Assembly (NCBI GenBank): GCA_037176845.1
Contig: JAYKXP010000033.1
Coordinates: 124,001 to 188,000 of the forward strand
Length of the DNA stretch: 64,000 bases
DNA from: Paramarasmius palmivorus
Lineage: Eukaryota > Basidiomycota > Agaricomycetes > Agaricales > Marasmiaceae
Direction: 5' to 3'
In this document: positions 47,420-59,536 of the stretch, in pieces
Layout of the letters: each line of letters begins with the position of its first letter
Numbering within the stretch: the first letter of the stretch is position 1
The notes under the pieces: generated by a model
Databases searched by the model: none
What the model was told of the DNA's origin: nothing
The model's input: only the letters and a program-made list of their open reading frames with translations
Translations under genes and position numbers: made by a program

Positions 47420-48710
47420 ATGGACCAGACGATTGTATTCGCCAGTCTCGGAACAGTTCTCATCGACAACGTAGTCAATGTTGATGCGAAAGTTCGCCAA
47501 AGGCGTCTCGGCGGCGGAGGACTATACGCCGCAGCCGGTGCTCGAATTTGGTTGTCTCCAGAGGACGTTTTTCTGAGCGTCCGGGGCACAAAGACAGAGC
47601 TATCCAGAGACATGGTCGAGGATCTGCATCGACTTAGTCTCGATGAATATCTGTGGTCCCAGTCTGGTGAAGGGTCAATTCTGCAATCCGAAATCCAGTA
47701 TAAAGCCGGTCAACGAAGGTGTGTTGTTTGAGTGCAATCCAAATGCAAGCTAATCTAAACTACTCTAGCTTTCGGTATCTCAATCCTCGCCCTTCGACTC
47801 ACTTGCAGTCTTTTCCCTCAACAAGTCTTGTACACATTGCCAAACATCTTCATTTTTGTTGTTCCCCAAAGGACCTAGCAGTGTCCTTGGAACAAGTATC
47901 CACTTATCCACGACGACCGATCATCGTCTACGAGCCCATCCCAGTAGCTTGTACACCTTCACATCTGGAACCGCTGAAGGCCATCCTTCCAATTGTCGAC
48001 ATCTTCTCTCCCAACCACAGAGAACTACGGATGTTCTTAGACAAGGAGACGCTCGAAGACCCTGCCGTATGGATTGAAGGCCTCACAAGAATGTATCACG
48101 AGTACGGTGCGAAGACTATTATAGTCAGAGCTGGTGCTCATGGGTCATACGTGTCCAACAAGGACACCGCTCTTGGCAAAATTGGCTCATCGTGGATACC
48201 ACCATATTCATCAGAGGAAGCTGGTTTTCAGGTGAATGATACCACCGGCGCTGGTAATAGCTTCCTTGGTGGCCTATGCGCAGGCTTGGATCGGGAGTCT
48301 AGTGATGTTTTCAGAGGTGAGCGTATCGTCGTCATGAGCACAAGAAGGTGATACTAATGTTTCTTTTAGCTGCCGTATATGGTTCCGTATCAGCTTCATT
48401 CATCATACAGCAGGCAGGGTTACCAGTTCTCGGTCACAGTGAAGGCGGGAGTGAGTTGTGGAACGGGGAGCGCCCTGGTGATAGGCTACAGCGGTACTCT
48501 TTGAACTGGTCAGTGACCTACGTTTTTCATGCCATTTCTTGCTCAACCAGGGAACCTATAGATCCTCCCGTAGCTGATGCCGATTCGCAACGTCATGCGG
48601 TCTTATCAATGCCACCTACCCACAACATTGGTCGCCAAACTGCTTTGGAGACAGGCTATGCATGTTCACCTCGCCATGGCGAACCCTACTTGCATTGGTC
48701 TAATGCGTGA
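47420..48710 (+). CDS. pfkB/ribokinase-fold protein, Mak32-like
   Basis: Three exons (47420-47718, 47769-48316, 48370-48710) give 395 residues in phase. The N-terminal GTVLIDNVV...LGGGGLYAAAGARIW and the C-terminal signature NDTTGAGNSFLGGLCAGL are pfkB hallmarks. In between are RRPIIVYEPIPVACTP, IFSPNHRELRMFL and GAKTIIVRAGAHGSYV, as expected for the fold. Active sugar kinases have GAGD in the signature, where Asp is the catalytic base; here it is Asn. From memory fungal Mak32-like members also carry Asn, so a non-kinase or altered role is likely. The last ~60 residues are unlike the family and the stop may be misplaced if another intron exists. Confidence 0.85.
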
Positions 48711-50286
48711 CATGCCGCCAGCAATGGATGCCCTATCTGTGCTGTCTCCGACATTAACGTTTTTGTCGTTGACGTCAGCACCAACAAGAGAGCTGTACTA
48801 CTTTCACTTTCACACCTTGCCCATGGCTAATACCGTCTCGGGATTCCACGATCAGTCGAACCCTGTGAGGCTGACAGCTTGATTCTCCCAAGACTGTCAT
48901 CGCCATCGAGTGTTACCAGTCTCGACAGACCTCGCCCCATCTACCCATCGATGTCCTACTGCAGTATACGCAGTGACACTGCCCTCGTATCATCATTCCA
49001 TTTCACCTCCCGCTTCTTCGTGGGCATCCTGTATCAAACCCACTGTGCAGAACCCTCGATACTATCCGACCTGCTGCGAATCTCTCCTAGCCCCTCACAT
49101 CTCTCTCAGCGCCGTACTTGCTGGTGGATACTATGGTCGCTAGCTCTCCGAACTCATCTGTTACAATCGGTTCTCAGCGCCGCGCCTTGCTGTACCCCAA
49201 CTCGTAATCACATCAGACCACGTTCAAACCATGCTCACCGCTCCGCGTACCCATTCGTTCACCGTAACAGCAACTGTCTCCACCTCCTTGCGAGCGTCTT
49301 GTGTAGAGCTTGATCATGGCCTACCATTGATGGCTGTTTGGGAGTCATGTCAAGGGAGTTGTTGGGTTCGTTGGTGTACTGAACGTGCTACCCAGCCTGG
49401 TTCTCGTCGCAGAAGCAGAGTTCGTCGTTCCAGAGCACCTAGTTTTTGGATGTACACCGTTGTTGCTCTCACCGTCCTTCATATCGATAATTCACACCCT
49501 TGCATCTTTGTTCGTTCTCCGTGGCTCGTGGAGTACCCTATGACCCTACGAGACCTCCGCGCAGCCCGACACCATGCCTTGAATAGGTGCTTCGGCTACT
49601 ATCACGAGAAATGGAGACGCATCAGAATAGCTTCTGCCGGAACTCCTCGACATCTCTCACCGAAACACCCTTTACCCCAAGGGTACCCTGGCACTTTATC
49701 TACCAGTATCGGTGACCCTTACACGCAAACAAAACACATTTGAGCAGTTCGCTCCAGCGCTGTAGAACGTATACCTGGGTTGTCCGTCTGATGCGGACAC
49801 TCACCTTCATTCCATCGCTTTTCACGTTCGGGCTAGTTCTCATCTTACCGCACCTCCCGCATTCCATGCTATCCGTTTATTTGATGTGGCGCGTTTGCAC
49901 ATTATACCTTGAACCAAATCCATAATCCCCTCGCTCCTCTAGTCAGGCGTGAACGGATTACAGGACTCCCTCTAGGCTACGGTATACCTAGGCTCTATTC
50001 ATTGATATAGCCAGTTCAGCCGTTGGATTGAGCGTTCTGTGAGTACACTCATTGTCTTTTCATACTCGCGGTTTCTGACTCATTCCTGTCACTATCTTAG
50101 GCTGGTGTACCCACATGCCATTCTACTTGCTAAAGCATGATCATGGGACACCCTTAGTACGCCGCCTTCTGCCCACTATTCAATGGCTTGATGACGGCCG
50201 TCCCGCTTGCGTACCCCATTCAGCACGTTGGCTTGAGTACATAAAGGAGGTGCATTTGCCCTCTGTTTAGTGTCCAGGCCTTCGTC
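48711..50286. other. C/T-rich intergenic stretch, no gene supported
   Basis: Plus-strand frames at 48879-49313 and 49231-49743 are open, mainly because the strand is rich in C and T. They have no start context, splice pattern or motif that I recognise. A degenerate gene or exon cannot be excluded. Just before 50287 lie gtacataaagg and a short leader for the next gene. Confidence 0.4.
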
Positions 50287-51067
50287 ATGAAGTACCTCCT
50301 TTTCTTGACTGGAATAGTGCTCGTTACTACTGTAGCGGCTACACCTCTCCTTTCTCGTCAGCTTTCTCCGGAGTGCCAGGCGTTAATCGACAGCCAGGCA
50401 ATCTATCATGGGCATTACAGCCCGGCTTGTAAAGTTATCGTACGTAAACATTTAAGTGTATCTAGTTATGATTCACGCTGACTTGCACGAAACAGACAAG
50501 CGCATGCGTGGATAATATCCAAGATGGCCTCGTCGATTTGTGGAATGATCGTGTCTGCTTAGCTGCGGCTACCTGCCAGGGGGTGAGCTTTTAGCTGGAG
50601 GAATCGATACAGAAAACTAATCACCCGCACAGACAGAGAAAACTGTTGGAATCGGAGCGTGCTTCAGTTCCGAAATTGCCGCTCTAGGTCATGAAGGCCT
50701 ACCCCACATTCACACCGATGTGAGTACTTATTGATGACTGGTCTTTGCATCTATCTGAACATTGCATCCCTGCACAGCTCTTCCTCACTATTGTCACCGA
50801 TTGTAGAACGGCTCCTGGTCGATGTGCTGTCACGCAACAGCAGTATGTGGATTTCCTCTATGGGACACTCAGTATTCTGGATTCCTCTGTCTGGCCAGAG
50901 TGAGCATACCCAATTGTTTATAAACCGTTCGATACTGACATCTGCTGTTAAGCCTGCAAACCGAAGTGATTGGCTTGTGGTGGGCATCAATTAGAGATTG
51001 GGCGGCTACTGGGGAGACGGTACCTTACGGAAACTTCGATGACTGGTTTCATTTTTCACATTCGTGA
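50287..51067 (+). CDS. Small secreted protein, conserved but uncharacterised
   Basis: Five exons (50287-50439, 50496-50582, 50633-50719, 50778-50899, 50953-51067) give 187 residues in phase. The start MKYLLFLTGIVLVTTVAATP is a signal peptide. The mature part has about seven cysteines (SPECQAL, SPACKVI, SACVDNI, DRVCLAAATCQG, GACFSSE, TDCRTAPGRCAV). It also holds the motifs QDGLVDLWNDRVC, GHEGLPHIHTD and VPYGNFDDWFHFSHS. From memory, similar secreted proteins are widespread in mushrooms, without known function. Even length, small size and cysteine content are effector-like, but no function should be assigned. Confidence 0.87.
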
Positions 51068-51559
51068 ATGTGACAACCAGCGCTATGTCCACAGACCTTT
51101 ACACGCTAGCTCCCCAATTTTCAAATGTATCGTCTTTGCTGCGGGACGCCGTCACACTGAATACCACCGCTCTGCCATTATCAGTTTCAGATATCGCTCT
51201 GTCTTCGATGACGCTACGTATACCCTAGTTTCCCGCACTTCGACCCTATTCACGCAGCCAGTCGTTCCTAACTACATGTTCTCGCTACTGAGCGAACTGT
51301 GTACTTGTCGCCCTTCGTTGCCTGGCACCGATATGGCGCAATCATTGATCTGGGTTCCGATGGTCAATATGCCTCCCCTCCGACGGAGCTACGATCATTT
51401 TGAGCGTGAAGTTGAAACAACACTGTATTGAAGGGCGGACTGCGAGACTTATCTATAGCCCATATTCAGTGATAGTATTTAGGGTGGACGGTGTTATACC
51501 TGATCATCATTCACTTTCTTCTTCAGTCTTCTGTCTTTCCTCGCATTTTTCTTCCTCCA
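51068..51559. promoter_or_regulatory. Intergenic with the promoter of the RTA1-like gene
   Basis: This interval joins two same-strand genes. It has no supported gene; the last ~100 bases are pyrimidine-rich (cactttcttcttcagtcttctgtctttcc), a common leader type in fungi. Confidence 0.45.
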
Positions 51560-52951
51560 ATGACTCCGACAAATTCAACAGGTCCTTCCATTTCACAGCA
51601 GGCTCTGGAGGATCACCTGTCACCATATGGATACAGACCAACATATTATGTCTGTATTCTCTATGTCTGTTTGTTCAGCGCCACAACTCGTGAGTACTCA
51701 AGGTATATCATGGTCTCCGTGCTGATCTCTTTTAGTAATGCATTCTTTGCAAGCATTCTGGACACGGAGGTGGTTCCTCTTCCCGACAATAGTACTTGCA
51801 GGCTCCATCGAGATCCTAGGTTGGTCAGGTCGCCTATGGTCGAATCAAAATTTGCTGCTGAACACACCGTTCATGATACAGTGAGTGAGATTCTTGTTTC
51901 ACATCTCGTCACATTGACCCTTTCCTGTAAGAATATCCACCTTAATTATTGGCCCAACGCCTCTGTTTGCCGCAAACCTCATCATATTTGGCAATATTGT
52001 TACTCTGCTGGGGTCGGAATACAGCCGTCTTCCTCCCAAATTATGTATGTCCTCTCTACATTGTCAATCTTGACGTTCATACATCCTGACTCCCCTTCAG
52101 ATGGATGGATATTTCTGGCATGTGTGAGTGCCTCTTAGGCAGGCGCGGTATTCCTTTACAGCTGACCGTTGTCTTGGGTATTCTTAGGATATCCTATCCC
52201 TTGTGTTGCAGGGTCTCGGTGGTGGGCTTGCATCCAGTGCGAAGGATCACGCAGGCTCGCTTCTTGGGTCTAACATTATGATCGGAGGTATCGCAGTGCA
52301 AGTCGGTATGTCCCTACACATTTTTGACGGATTCAACTCGGTTGATGGTTTCTTTAGCAATGATGACCACGTTCTGCATCTTGGTCGCGGAGTTCGTTCA
52401 TCGTCTAGTCAACGACAAACCACTTCGCAAACCAACAACTCTCGGGCCTGGACTTCAACTATCGATGTCCTCTGACTCGACTATCTACAACCCTCGGGCG
52501 TTGTTTGATAGCCGTCGGAAGCTCCTACTTTCGGCCCTGCTTTTCACCACGCTTCTTTTGTTTATTCGGTATGCGGCGCGAAGTTCTTGGTTTCAGCAAT
52601 GCTCATACTCTTTGTTAAGTGCTATTTATCGTCTCGTCGAGTTGGGCAGTGGCTGGGATAGCGATGTTATGACGACGGAATGGCTATTCAGTGAGTACTC
52701 TAGCGAAACATGCTACTGTTTATTTCAACTCCTTTACCCCAGACGTATTCGACGCTGCGCTCGTCACTGTCGCATTCTATGTTTGGAATGTTGCACATCC
52801 CGGCAAACTTCTCGCAGTTCCAAATGATGCGAAGAGTCACTATATGATGCAATCGAGAACATCCGTCACTAGCATAACTTTAGAAAACCCCTTGAGTCAC
52901 GACCACTGGAGCATGCATGCACCTTTCCTTCCTTCGGTTAAAACATCCTAG
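51560..52951 (+). CDS. RTA1-like seven-helix membrane protein
   Basis: Eight exons (51560-51689, 51736-51880, 51932-52044, 52101-52123, 52188-52305, 52358-52568, 52620-52690, 52743-52951) give 339 residues in phase. Hallmarks match the minus-strand copy at 33.5-34.9 kb: YGYRPTYYVCILYVCLF, SIEILGWSGRLWSNQNLLL, IIGPTPLFAANLIIFGNIV, MMTTFCILVAEFVHRLVNDK, LLLFIRAIYRLVELGSGWDS and NVFDAALVTVAFYVWNVAHP. It has a longer cytosolic tail. The fourth exon is a 23-nt micro-exon. Open frames break at each of the seven introns, which is why the gene looks fragmented. It converges with the DUF6533 gene, only 66 bp away. Confidence 0.92.
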
Positions 52952-53017
52952 TATTTACATTACATCGAACTACATTCATTTACATGGTACCTCGTACTTT
53001 CAAAAACTCCACCAGTG

Positions 53018-54752
53018 TTAATCACTGTTGATTCGTTCCGAGGACAGGTTATTTGGATGTTCGCGAGGCATAGGCAGACGTTCCGATCCTCGACGTGCAT
53101 CTCGGGTGCGAAAGTGTATGTCAGAGGCAAAGACAGAGCTTCCAGGCGTGCTGATCTCTTTAGGTGTCCGAGAACTCGCGAGATGCTAGGCAAATCACCA
53201 TTGAGAGATGTCGGATGACTAAAACGTCAAAGCGTACCAGTGAGATGCGGTTTGACAAAATGCTGTGGAATACCATCTGAAATCTGGCGATAAGAAATAA
53301 AGTTAGTAATTCATAGTGATAATAGAATTCATGCTCACTGAGAACCTCCCTGTAGTAACAAATTCTTTGAAGGATGTCAGTGTTGCACATATGAAATAAA
53401 GCTGATATGGAACGTACGGAACCATTTGCCACTAGACCTATGTTAACAAAGCTTAATGCTAAAATGCGTACCCTTGCTGATCAACCGAGACACTTCAAAA
53501 GTGCAAAAATACGAACAAAGCATCCACATAAAGTAAAGAATTCCTTCGGCCTGATGAATAGCTGGGCTTGTCGTGGCGGAAAAAGACTCACCATCTCTCC
53601 ATAGAGTATCGACTAGTGGAGCACGGATCGTTCCAGGAATGTTCCTTCTCCATCTCATGATCTTTACCGATGTGAGTGTCAAAATTCCTATGAGGGAGCC
53701 ATAAGCCAAAGAACGAGGGCAAGTCTACAATCTCACCAGCCTCGTAGACTATTGTGAGCACATACGTCGCAATGTATCCGTTCTTGACGCTACTTGTCAT
53801 GATGCGACAGTCACGAACATCTCCAAATTCAGGAGGCAGTAGGGATATTTCTACGAGAATTCAGATCAGAAGAGGCGGAGTGAAAAGTGTGAGCTTTGAG
53901 CTTACCTCGTCTTGTAGCAATTCCGAGCGCCACAACAACGGCTCCTGGGATGAATGTTGCCTGGACAGATGTTCAATTGATAATCAATAAGAAGAAACAA
54001 GATGGCGCACTATGGAAAAGACCACCAGAACTAGCAACAGCTTCTTATCTCGTTCCCAAATCGCCCACGTTCGGACTGCTATGATGACTGACTCGGAAAG
54101 CAGTCAGCCAGCTTGACCAAATGATTATAATGGATCCCTCGCATGACTGACACTCGGAGGAGAATATGGATATCAGACGCAAGGCTGAGTGAATTAGCAC
54201 CGAAACTCGCAATTTTAATGGCACTTCGTACTTGTTGCAACTTGATCAATGCGAGTGGTTGTGGCTGACTGGCCTTGTTTGTGAGCATTCAATAGACGAG
54301 AAAGGATTCAACAAAGCGTACGGGGAGTAGCACAAGTATTGTTCCAATCAAGGCACTATACCGCGAGCTGAAAAAGGGAACAAAGCCAATCAAGGCCCTC
54401 TTTTTAAACCACATATACGTGACCTTGTCATCAAGTTGTTAGATTGTAACATCAGCTCTATTAGAACTAGAATCGCACCTCGTCACTCCAAGTTAGGAGG
54501 TAGTCGAACAACTAATCAGGGAATAATGTAAGCAGATCCTGGGAGGACAAATCACACTCACAAAAAGAGACGATGAGGCATCTGCAAAAACAATTAGCGG
54601 CAATCCAGTGATTCCATCAACTTGACGTACATGTGATACTCTGTCGAAGTTGAAAGGGATATTCAAGTGATAGCGATAGCTGAACGACTGAAGGGACTTA
54701 CACGTCCTCTTCGTGCTTCATCGAGGCATCCGCGCAAGGGAGAGAGGTCCAT
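53018..54752 (-). CDS. DUF6533-type membrane protein, tandem copy 1
   Basis: A multi-exon minus-strand gene, start MDLSPLRGCLDEARRGH joined to ASSSLF. The N-terminal DUF6533 motif is LFDYLLTWSDEVTYMWFKKR, GFVPFFSSRY. Further segments: a long central region, VKNGYIATYVLTIVYEAGE, VKIMRWRRNIPGTIRAPLVD, TLWRDG, ILYFMWMLW, LALSFVNIGLVANGS, then NLLLQGGSQ, FQMVFHSILSNRISL and a hydrophilic end ISTPGSSVFASDIHF...NLSSERINSD. It is an agaricomycete-type protein with about seven membrane spans and unknown function. About ten short introns are implied and the central exons are only partly resolved. The C-terminal frame was fixed by comparison with copy 2, where the same phases give matching protein. Confidence 0.82.
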
Positions 54753-56434
54753 GGGGGTGAGAAAGAGGAAGAATCAAACATCCCCACCGAAATCTGACGC
54801 ATCATCAATCATCTATACGGGCGGTATCAAAGCGGGAATTATTCTTCAAGCCGAAGAATGTTGGTTCTGTCTAGCCTTCCTTATTTTTTGATTAAAGGGC
54901 AGGAAATATCTGTATTATACGGTAGGTTGAGGAGTCCTGAAGTAGCCATGAATCGAGGAGAAATAACGATGATAGCCAGAGCGAACTCACGAACGTGGGT
55001 CGCACGAGGGATGATTTTGATCCCAGAGCTAATATTGGCTGCCGAATTGAGAAAGAACACGTACTTATTGTGTGGTGAGCCAATTCGCCTTGACTGAAGC
55101 GATTATATCCTCTTGACATGATTCGCATGACTCCCGAGGTCTCCAGAGAGCTGTTAGGCTGACTAGCGTCGTGTGACGTCGGACAAAGTTCGAAGAAAGC
55201 CTGTCCATTCATGCGCACACATGACATGCCGAAATTCATACCAAAGGTCGCAGATCAAGCCACAGGATTCTGAGGGAGATTGTACAGTAGACGGGCGTAA
55301 CCAAAGTGCTGTTACTGTATTCGTGATTCAAGTTGACAGCTCCTGTGATAATTGTCGGATGTTAGCGTTATAATCCCGACTTGAATAAAGCAGCCGGTTA
55401 TCTACCTCGCACCAGACGACCATGTGGATTTTATTACAGTCATATGTACTTAGAGTGGTCCCCCAGCACTATTTAGAGTCAAAGGGCGAACGATGGTGGT
55501 GGTTTGCGGACAAGAATGACTAACCGGTTAAATCCGAGTCGGACCGTCCTGTCCGGCGGAAACAATGCCGTCCCAGTTACTGTCGCCGGCCCGGATCCGA
55601 GACAAACCGCAGTCCCCACTGTTTCAAGAACTCAATTCCCCCCACAGAATTTCTGAAAATTACATGAAGGGTGCGTATACATCCTAGGATCCTGCAGCTG
55701 TAATTTGGAGGGATTTCGAGTAATTGTTGTGAAGATAAAAAATGTTTCGCGAGGCAAGTCAAAAATGCACGGAACCGAGACACTGTCGCCGCGCCAAACT
55801 TTGGGCGCTTACTGTCATTTTTCTAGTCTTTTCTACCCTTGTTTCCTTGATACTATTCGACACAGTACAATTGAGGCCTCCAAATTTTCACGGGGCATAA
55901 TGTATATCTCTAGAGGGTCCTTACAGATGATTTTCTCTGCAATAACTGTATTACCGCCCTTTGAATCTCCATGCTAATACCATTGATTTCACCAAATTTG
56001 CGCCAAGTGACAGATTGACATCAAGATATGTACCAGGAAATCGCCGGGTTCTCTCATTTTATAGGATCTTTTAGTAGTACATCTAAACGGCTTTCTACTG
56101 AGCCACTTATCTTGTCCAAACATGAGGAATAGCTTGAGCAGGAACCATTTGTCTCGTTACGGGCCCTGTCCCAGTAGGTGACGTCATACAGTACCCCAAC
56201 AGTCAAGTATGTACTGGCCAAACATGCTGTACTTATACATACGAGATTCAACCGCTATTCGAGTACGGGTTCTCCCGCTTCGACAGGTAATTACGATACC
56301 AGGTGGGGCAGGTCCAAGGCAGGTCACCGTCGCCTCGTGCCAGATTAGGACTACGTCACAGGACAACATCTCGCAGCTTCGAATGTTCATTTTCGTGTTA
56401 TCATGGTCATCATACTGTAGCATTCTTCGTATCA
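54753..56434. other. Intergenic between the DUF6533 pair, no gene supported
   Basis: Short unrecognised frames only on both strands. I see no third DUF6533 copy or remnant here, so the duplication unit seems to include little of this spacer. Confidence 0.5.
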
Positions 56435-58188
56435 TTATACTGGACCATCGTTGAGCCGCTCCAAAGATATATTTTCTAGATGTTCGCGAGGGATAGGTAG
56501 ACGATCTGTACCTCGAGGCGTGTCCTGAGTGCGAAAGTTCATATCGGAAGTAAAGACAGAGCTTCCAGGTGTACTGATCTCTTTGGGTGTCCGAGAACTC
56601 GCGAGGTGCTAAGTGAAAAACAAAGGTCAGAATTATCCGCGCGTGCCAACTGGCCGAAACGTACTAACAAGATGCGGTTTGACAAAATGCTGTGGAATAC
56701 CATCTGAAATCTGGCAACAACAATATTGAGTACGTCCTATAGCGGAAGGCGTACGTACTGAGAAGCGCCCTGCAGTAACAAGTTCTGTAAGATATTAGCA
56801 CGAGATCCAGATGAGATTAGAATGTACAAAACCCGTACAGAACCATTTGCCACCAAACTGATGTTAACGAAGCTCAAAGCTAGAGTGAAATTCCTTAAAC
56901 GTCAGTTGAAACTATAGCTCAAAGAAGTAGAGGTACAAACAGAGCATCCACGTGAAGTAAAAGATACCTTAGTGGATAGATGAGTTGTGAGCAGCTTGTT
57001 CGCAAGTGTGTATGTTTACGCTTACCATCTCGCCATAGAGTATCCAACAACGGAGCTCGAATTGCTCCGGGAATTGTTCTCCTCCACCTCGTTATCTTCA
57101 TCAACGTCAGTGTCAAGATCCCTATGGTGAGGAACGATAAACCAAGGAACAGAGGCGACTCGGGGATCTTACCAGCCTCATAGATTATTGTGAGGACATA
57201 CGTCGCAATATATCCATTTTTGACGTTGCTTATCATTATATGACAGTCTGGGATGTTGCCGAATTCGGGAGGAAGCAGAGATATCTCTATGTAGGCGCTG
57301 ATTTGAGATATGAAAAGGTAAAAAATAACGTATTTAGCTTACCCCGTCTCGTGGCAATTCCAAACGCGACGATTACCGCCGCGGGAATGAAGGTTGCCTA
57401 TCGGAGAGACACTCAACAATCTATATTTCAGAATGAAGGTGACGACTTGCCATGGAAAAGATCATGAGAAACAGTAGCAACCTTCTGTCTCTTTCCCAAA
57501 TCGCCCACGTCCGAACAGTTATAATGACTGACATGGGAAACCAATTAGCCAGCATCACACCAAGTTCCAGGAGGTAGAGCGACTGACACTCGGATAAAAA
57601 TGTGGATACCAAGCGCAGGGCTGAGGAGTAGATCAGCAAGAAAAATTCAGTGGTTTCGCTTCAGGCTTACTCGTCGCAACTTGATCAACACGAGTAGTTG
57701 TTGCTGACTGCCGCCTCGATGCGAAAATTGGTATCCAACCACTAAGAGTCAATGAAGCATACCGGAAGTAGTACAAGTATCGTTTCGATCAGTGCGCTAT
57801 ACCGCGAACCAAAAAAGAGAGCAGAGCCTATCAATGCCCTCTTCTTGAGCCACATATAGGTGACCTGCTCATCGAGTCATCAAACAAAACATTGACATCG
57901 CAGTAAGGCTCCTACCTCGTCACTCAGAGTTAAAAGGTAATCGAAAATCTAGCGAAGGAATAACGTCAATGAAGCAACGGAAAGGTATCACACTTACGAA
58001 AAGAGACGAAGAGGCATCTACGAGTACTATTAGCATCTGTTCTTCGAAGGTTCCTTTGCCCGGCAGACATACAAGCGATACCCTGCAGGATTGTGGCACC
58101 AATCAATACAGTTGACGAAAAACGTGCAGTCACTCACACGCCCTCGTCGTGCTTCAGAGAGGCATTGTTGCAAGAGGGAGGATTCCAT
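56435..58188 (-). CDS. DUF6533-type membrane protein, tandem copy 2
   Basis: Start MESSLLQQCLSEARRGH joined to ASSSLF, then IFDYLLTLSDEVTYMWLKKR. Later segments: VIITVRTWAIWERDRRLLLF, VKNGYIATYVLTIIYEAGKI, MKITRWRRTIPGAIRAPLLD, TLWRDG, IFYFTWMLW, LALSFVNISLVANGS, NLLLQGASQ, FQMVFHSILSNRILL and a polar tail ISTPGSSVFTSDMNFRTQD ending LERLNDGPV. Introns lie at the same places as in copy 1, which allowed joint modelling. The tails differ by conservative changes in one frame only, which shows that this frame is under protein-level constraint. About seven membrane spans; function unknown. Confidence 0.85.
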
Positions 58189-59118
58189 GGGGAGAAAGGG
58201 TGGGGAAAGGAATCACAATCGCGACAGTTATAAGCGATTCTAACGAATCGACAAACGTTTATCTTTGTCAACAGCGGAATCAAGGCGGAACTTACCACTG
58301 GCAGTACAACGTCAAGCATTAGAGCGCTGATCCTAACTGTCATTCCATATCCGCATGAAACGTTGGCAGTGGCCGCGGTCAGAAAGCATGGTAGCCTGAA
58401 AGGATAGTATGAGCTAGATTGAGCTCGATTGAGTCGAATCTGACAGTGAAAGTCGAAACAAATCTACGAATGCGTACCGCCTGAGGAATGTTCTATATCA
58501 CTTTATACTGATGCTGCCTCAATACTGCCTGATGAACTAGGGAGAAGATGCGTCGTGTGACGTTGAGTGAATAGGCCAAGATCACGAATAGCGAGTACCC
58601 CTGGACTAAGATAAATCAGGCGATTGCATCCTGTGAACTTGTGTTTCGCAGGAATTCCAGCTTCCAGCTCGAGATAGCTATTGGTGTACTCAATGCGCTG
58701 GCTACCTGGAAAAAAGCTTTTCACAAGTCAGTTTCCCCGTCACTTCATCAAAGTAGTGTGTATACCATGGGCAATGAGCAACCCAAGTCACGGCCTTTTT
58801 GTTCCTCAGGCTGTCCATCCAAACTTCCAGTCTTCTCCCGCATCAACAGCTTTCAATTTCTGAATCGGTGATAAGCAGCGAAAGATGTGAGGTACCCAAC
58901 AAACAAGTGCACGGCGTACCTCACGTATGCAATCGCGGTGGAAGTTTGCAGAAGGCTCCCTATGGTGATAGCTGAATAGACTCTCCGGAACAAAGATGTG
59001 ATGGTGACGGTTCATGAACAAGAGACGAGTTACCGGTAGCGTCGGTCCGCCGCGGCCTCAGCCAGGCAGACCCGTTCGTCAACGTCATCATGTCCTCAAC
59101 TTCTCACGCCGATTCACA
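58189..59118. other. Divergent intergenic region, no gene supported
   Basis: Lies upstream of DUF6533 copy 2 and of the small plus-strand gene, so both promoters lie here. A plus-strand frame from 59014 is continuous with the next gene and could extend it by 35 residues. Confidence 0.4.
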
Positions 59119-59536
59119 ATGGCTACCCTTCTCGGGTATTCCCCCAATGCTCAGGACCCTTCTGGAGATATCATATGTCGGCTTCGCGAGTCATTGTTGA
59201 GCATTTATCAAACTGAACGTACTGAACACCGACAGCTTCAAGTTGGCTTCAAGACAATTTTGCTGGATGGCATCATCGAAGAAGTTGAAGTTCTTTGGCA
59301 CCAGAACACTGACTTTTCAAACATCTGCTTTCGTTTGCCGCATACTTGCTCCTATTCGGGACCTGCAACATATCTGGCGGCAAAGCCTACGACAAACCAC
59401 GGTAAGTACTCACATCGATCCGCACTTTCTTTACTACGCCGCTGTAGACGGATTTGATGGGATGGAAGCGTATTTAGGTTCAACTTCGGATGCTTTTTTG
59501 GGGTGGAACGCCTGGAGTCACAGAGAGTGTGTGTAG
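59119..59536 (+). CDS. Small uncharacterised protein
   Basis: Two exons (59119-59401, 59448-59536) give 123 residues: MATLLGYSPNAQDPSGDIIC, a helical segment ESLLSIYQTERTEHRQLQVG, then after splicing DGFDGMEAYLGSTSDAFLGW. I recognise no domain. Downstream, 59562-59682 stays open and reads RLTFERWKELMDKVKRDEDY and WTEKTRSKAEGYEL, which looks like a natural C-terminal helix. Joining it would need an intron of about 28 nt, shorter than any other here, so I leave it out. The start could be an in-frame ATG at 59014. Treat the model as provisional. Confidence 0.42.

Noticed and set aside
48879..49743. Two long plus-strand frames
   Set aside because: They are open mainly because of C/T-rich composition. 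They show no start context, intron pattern or known motif.
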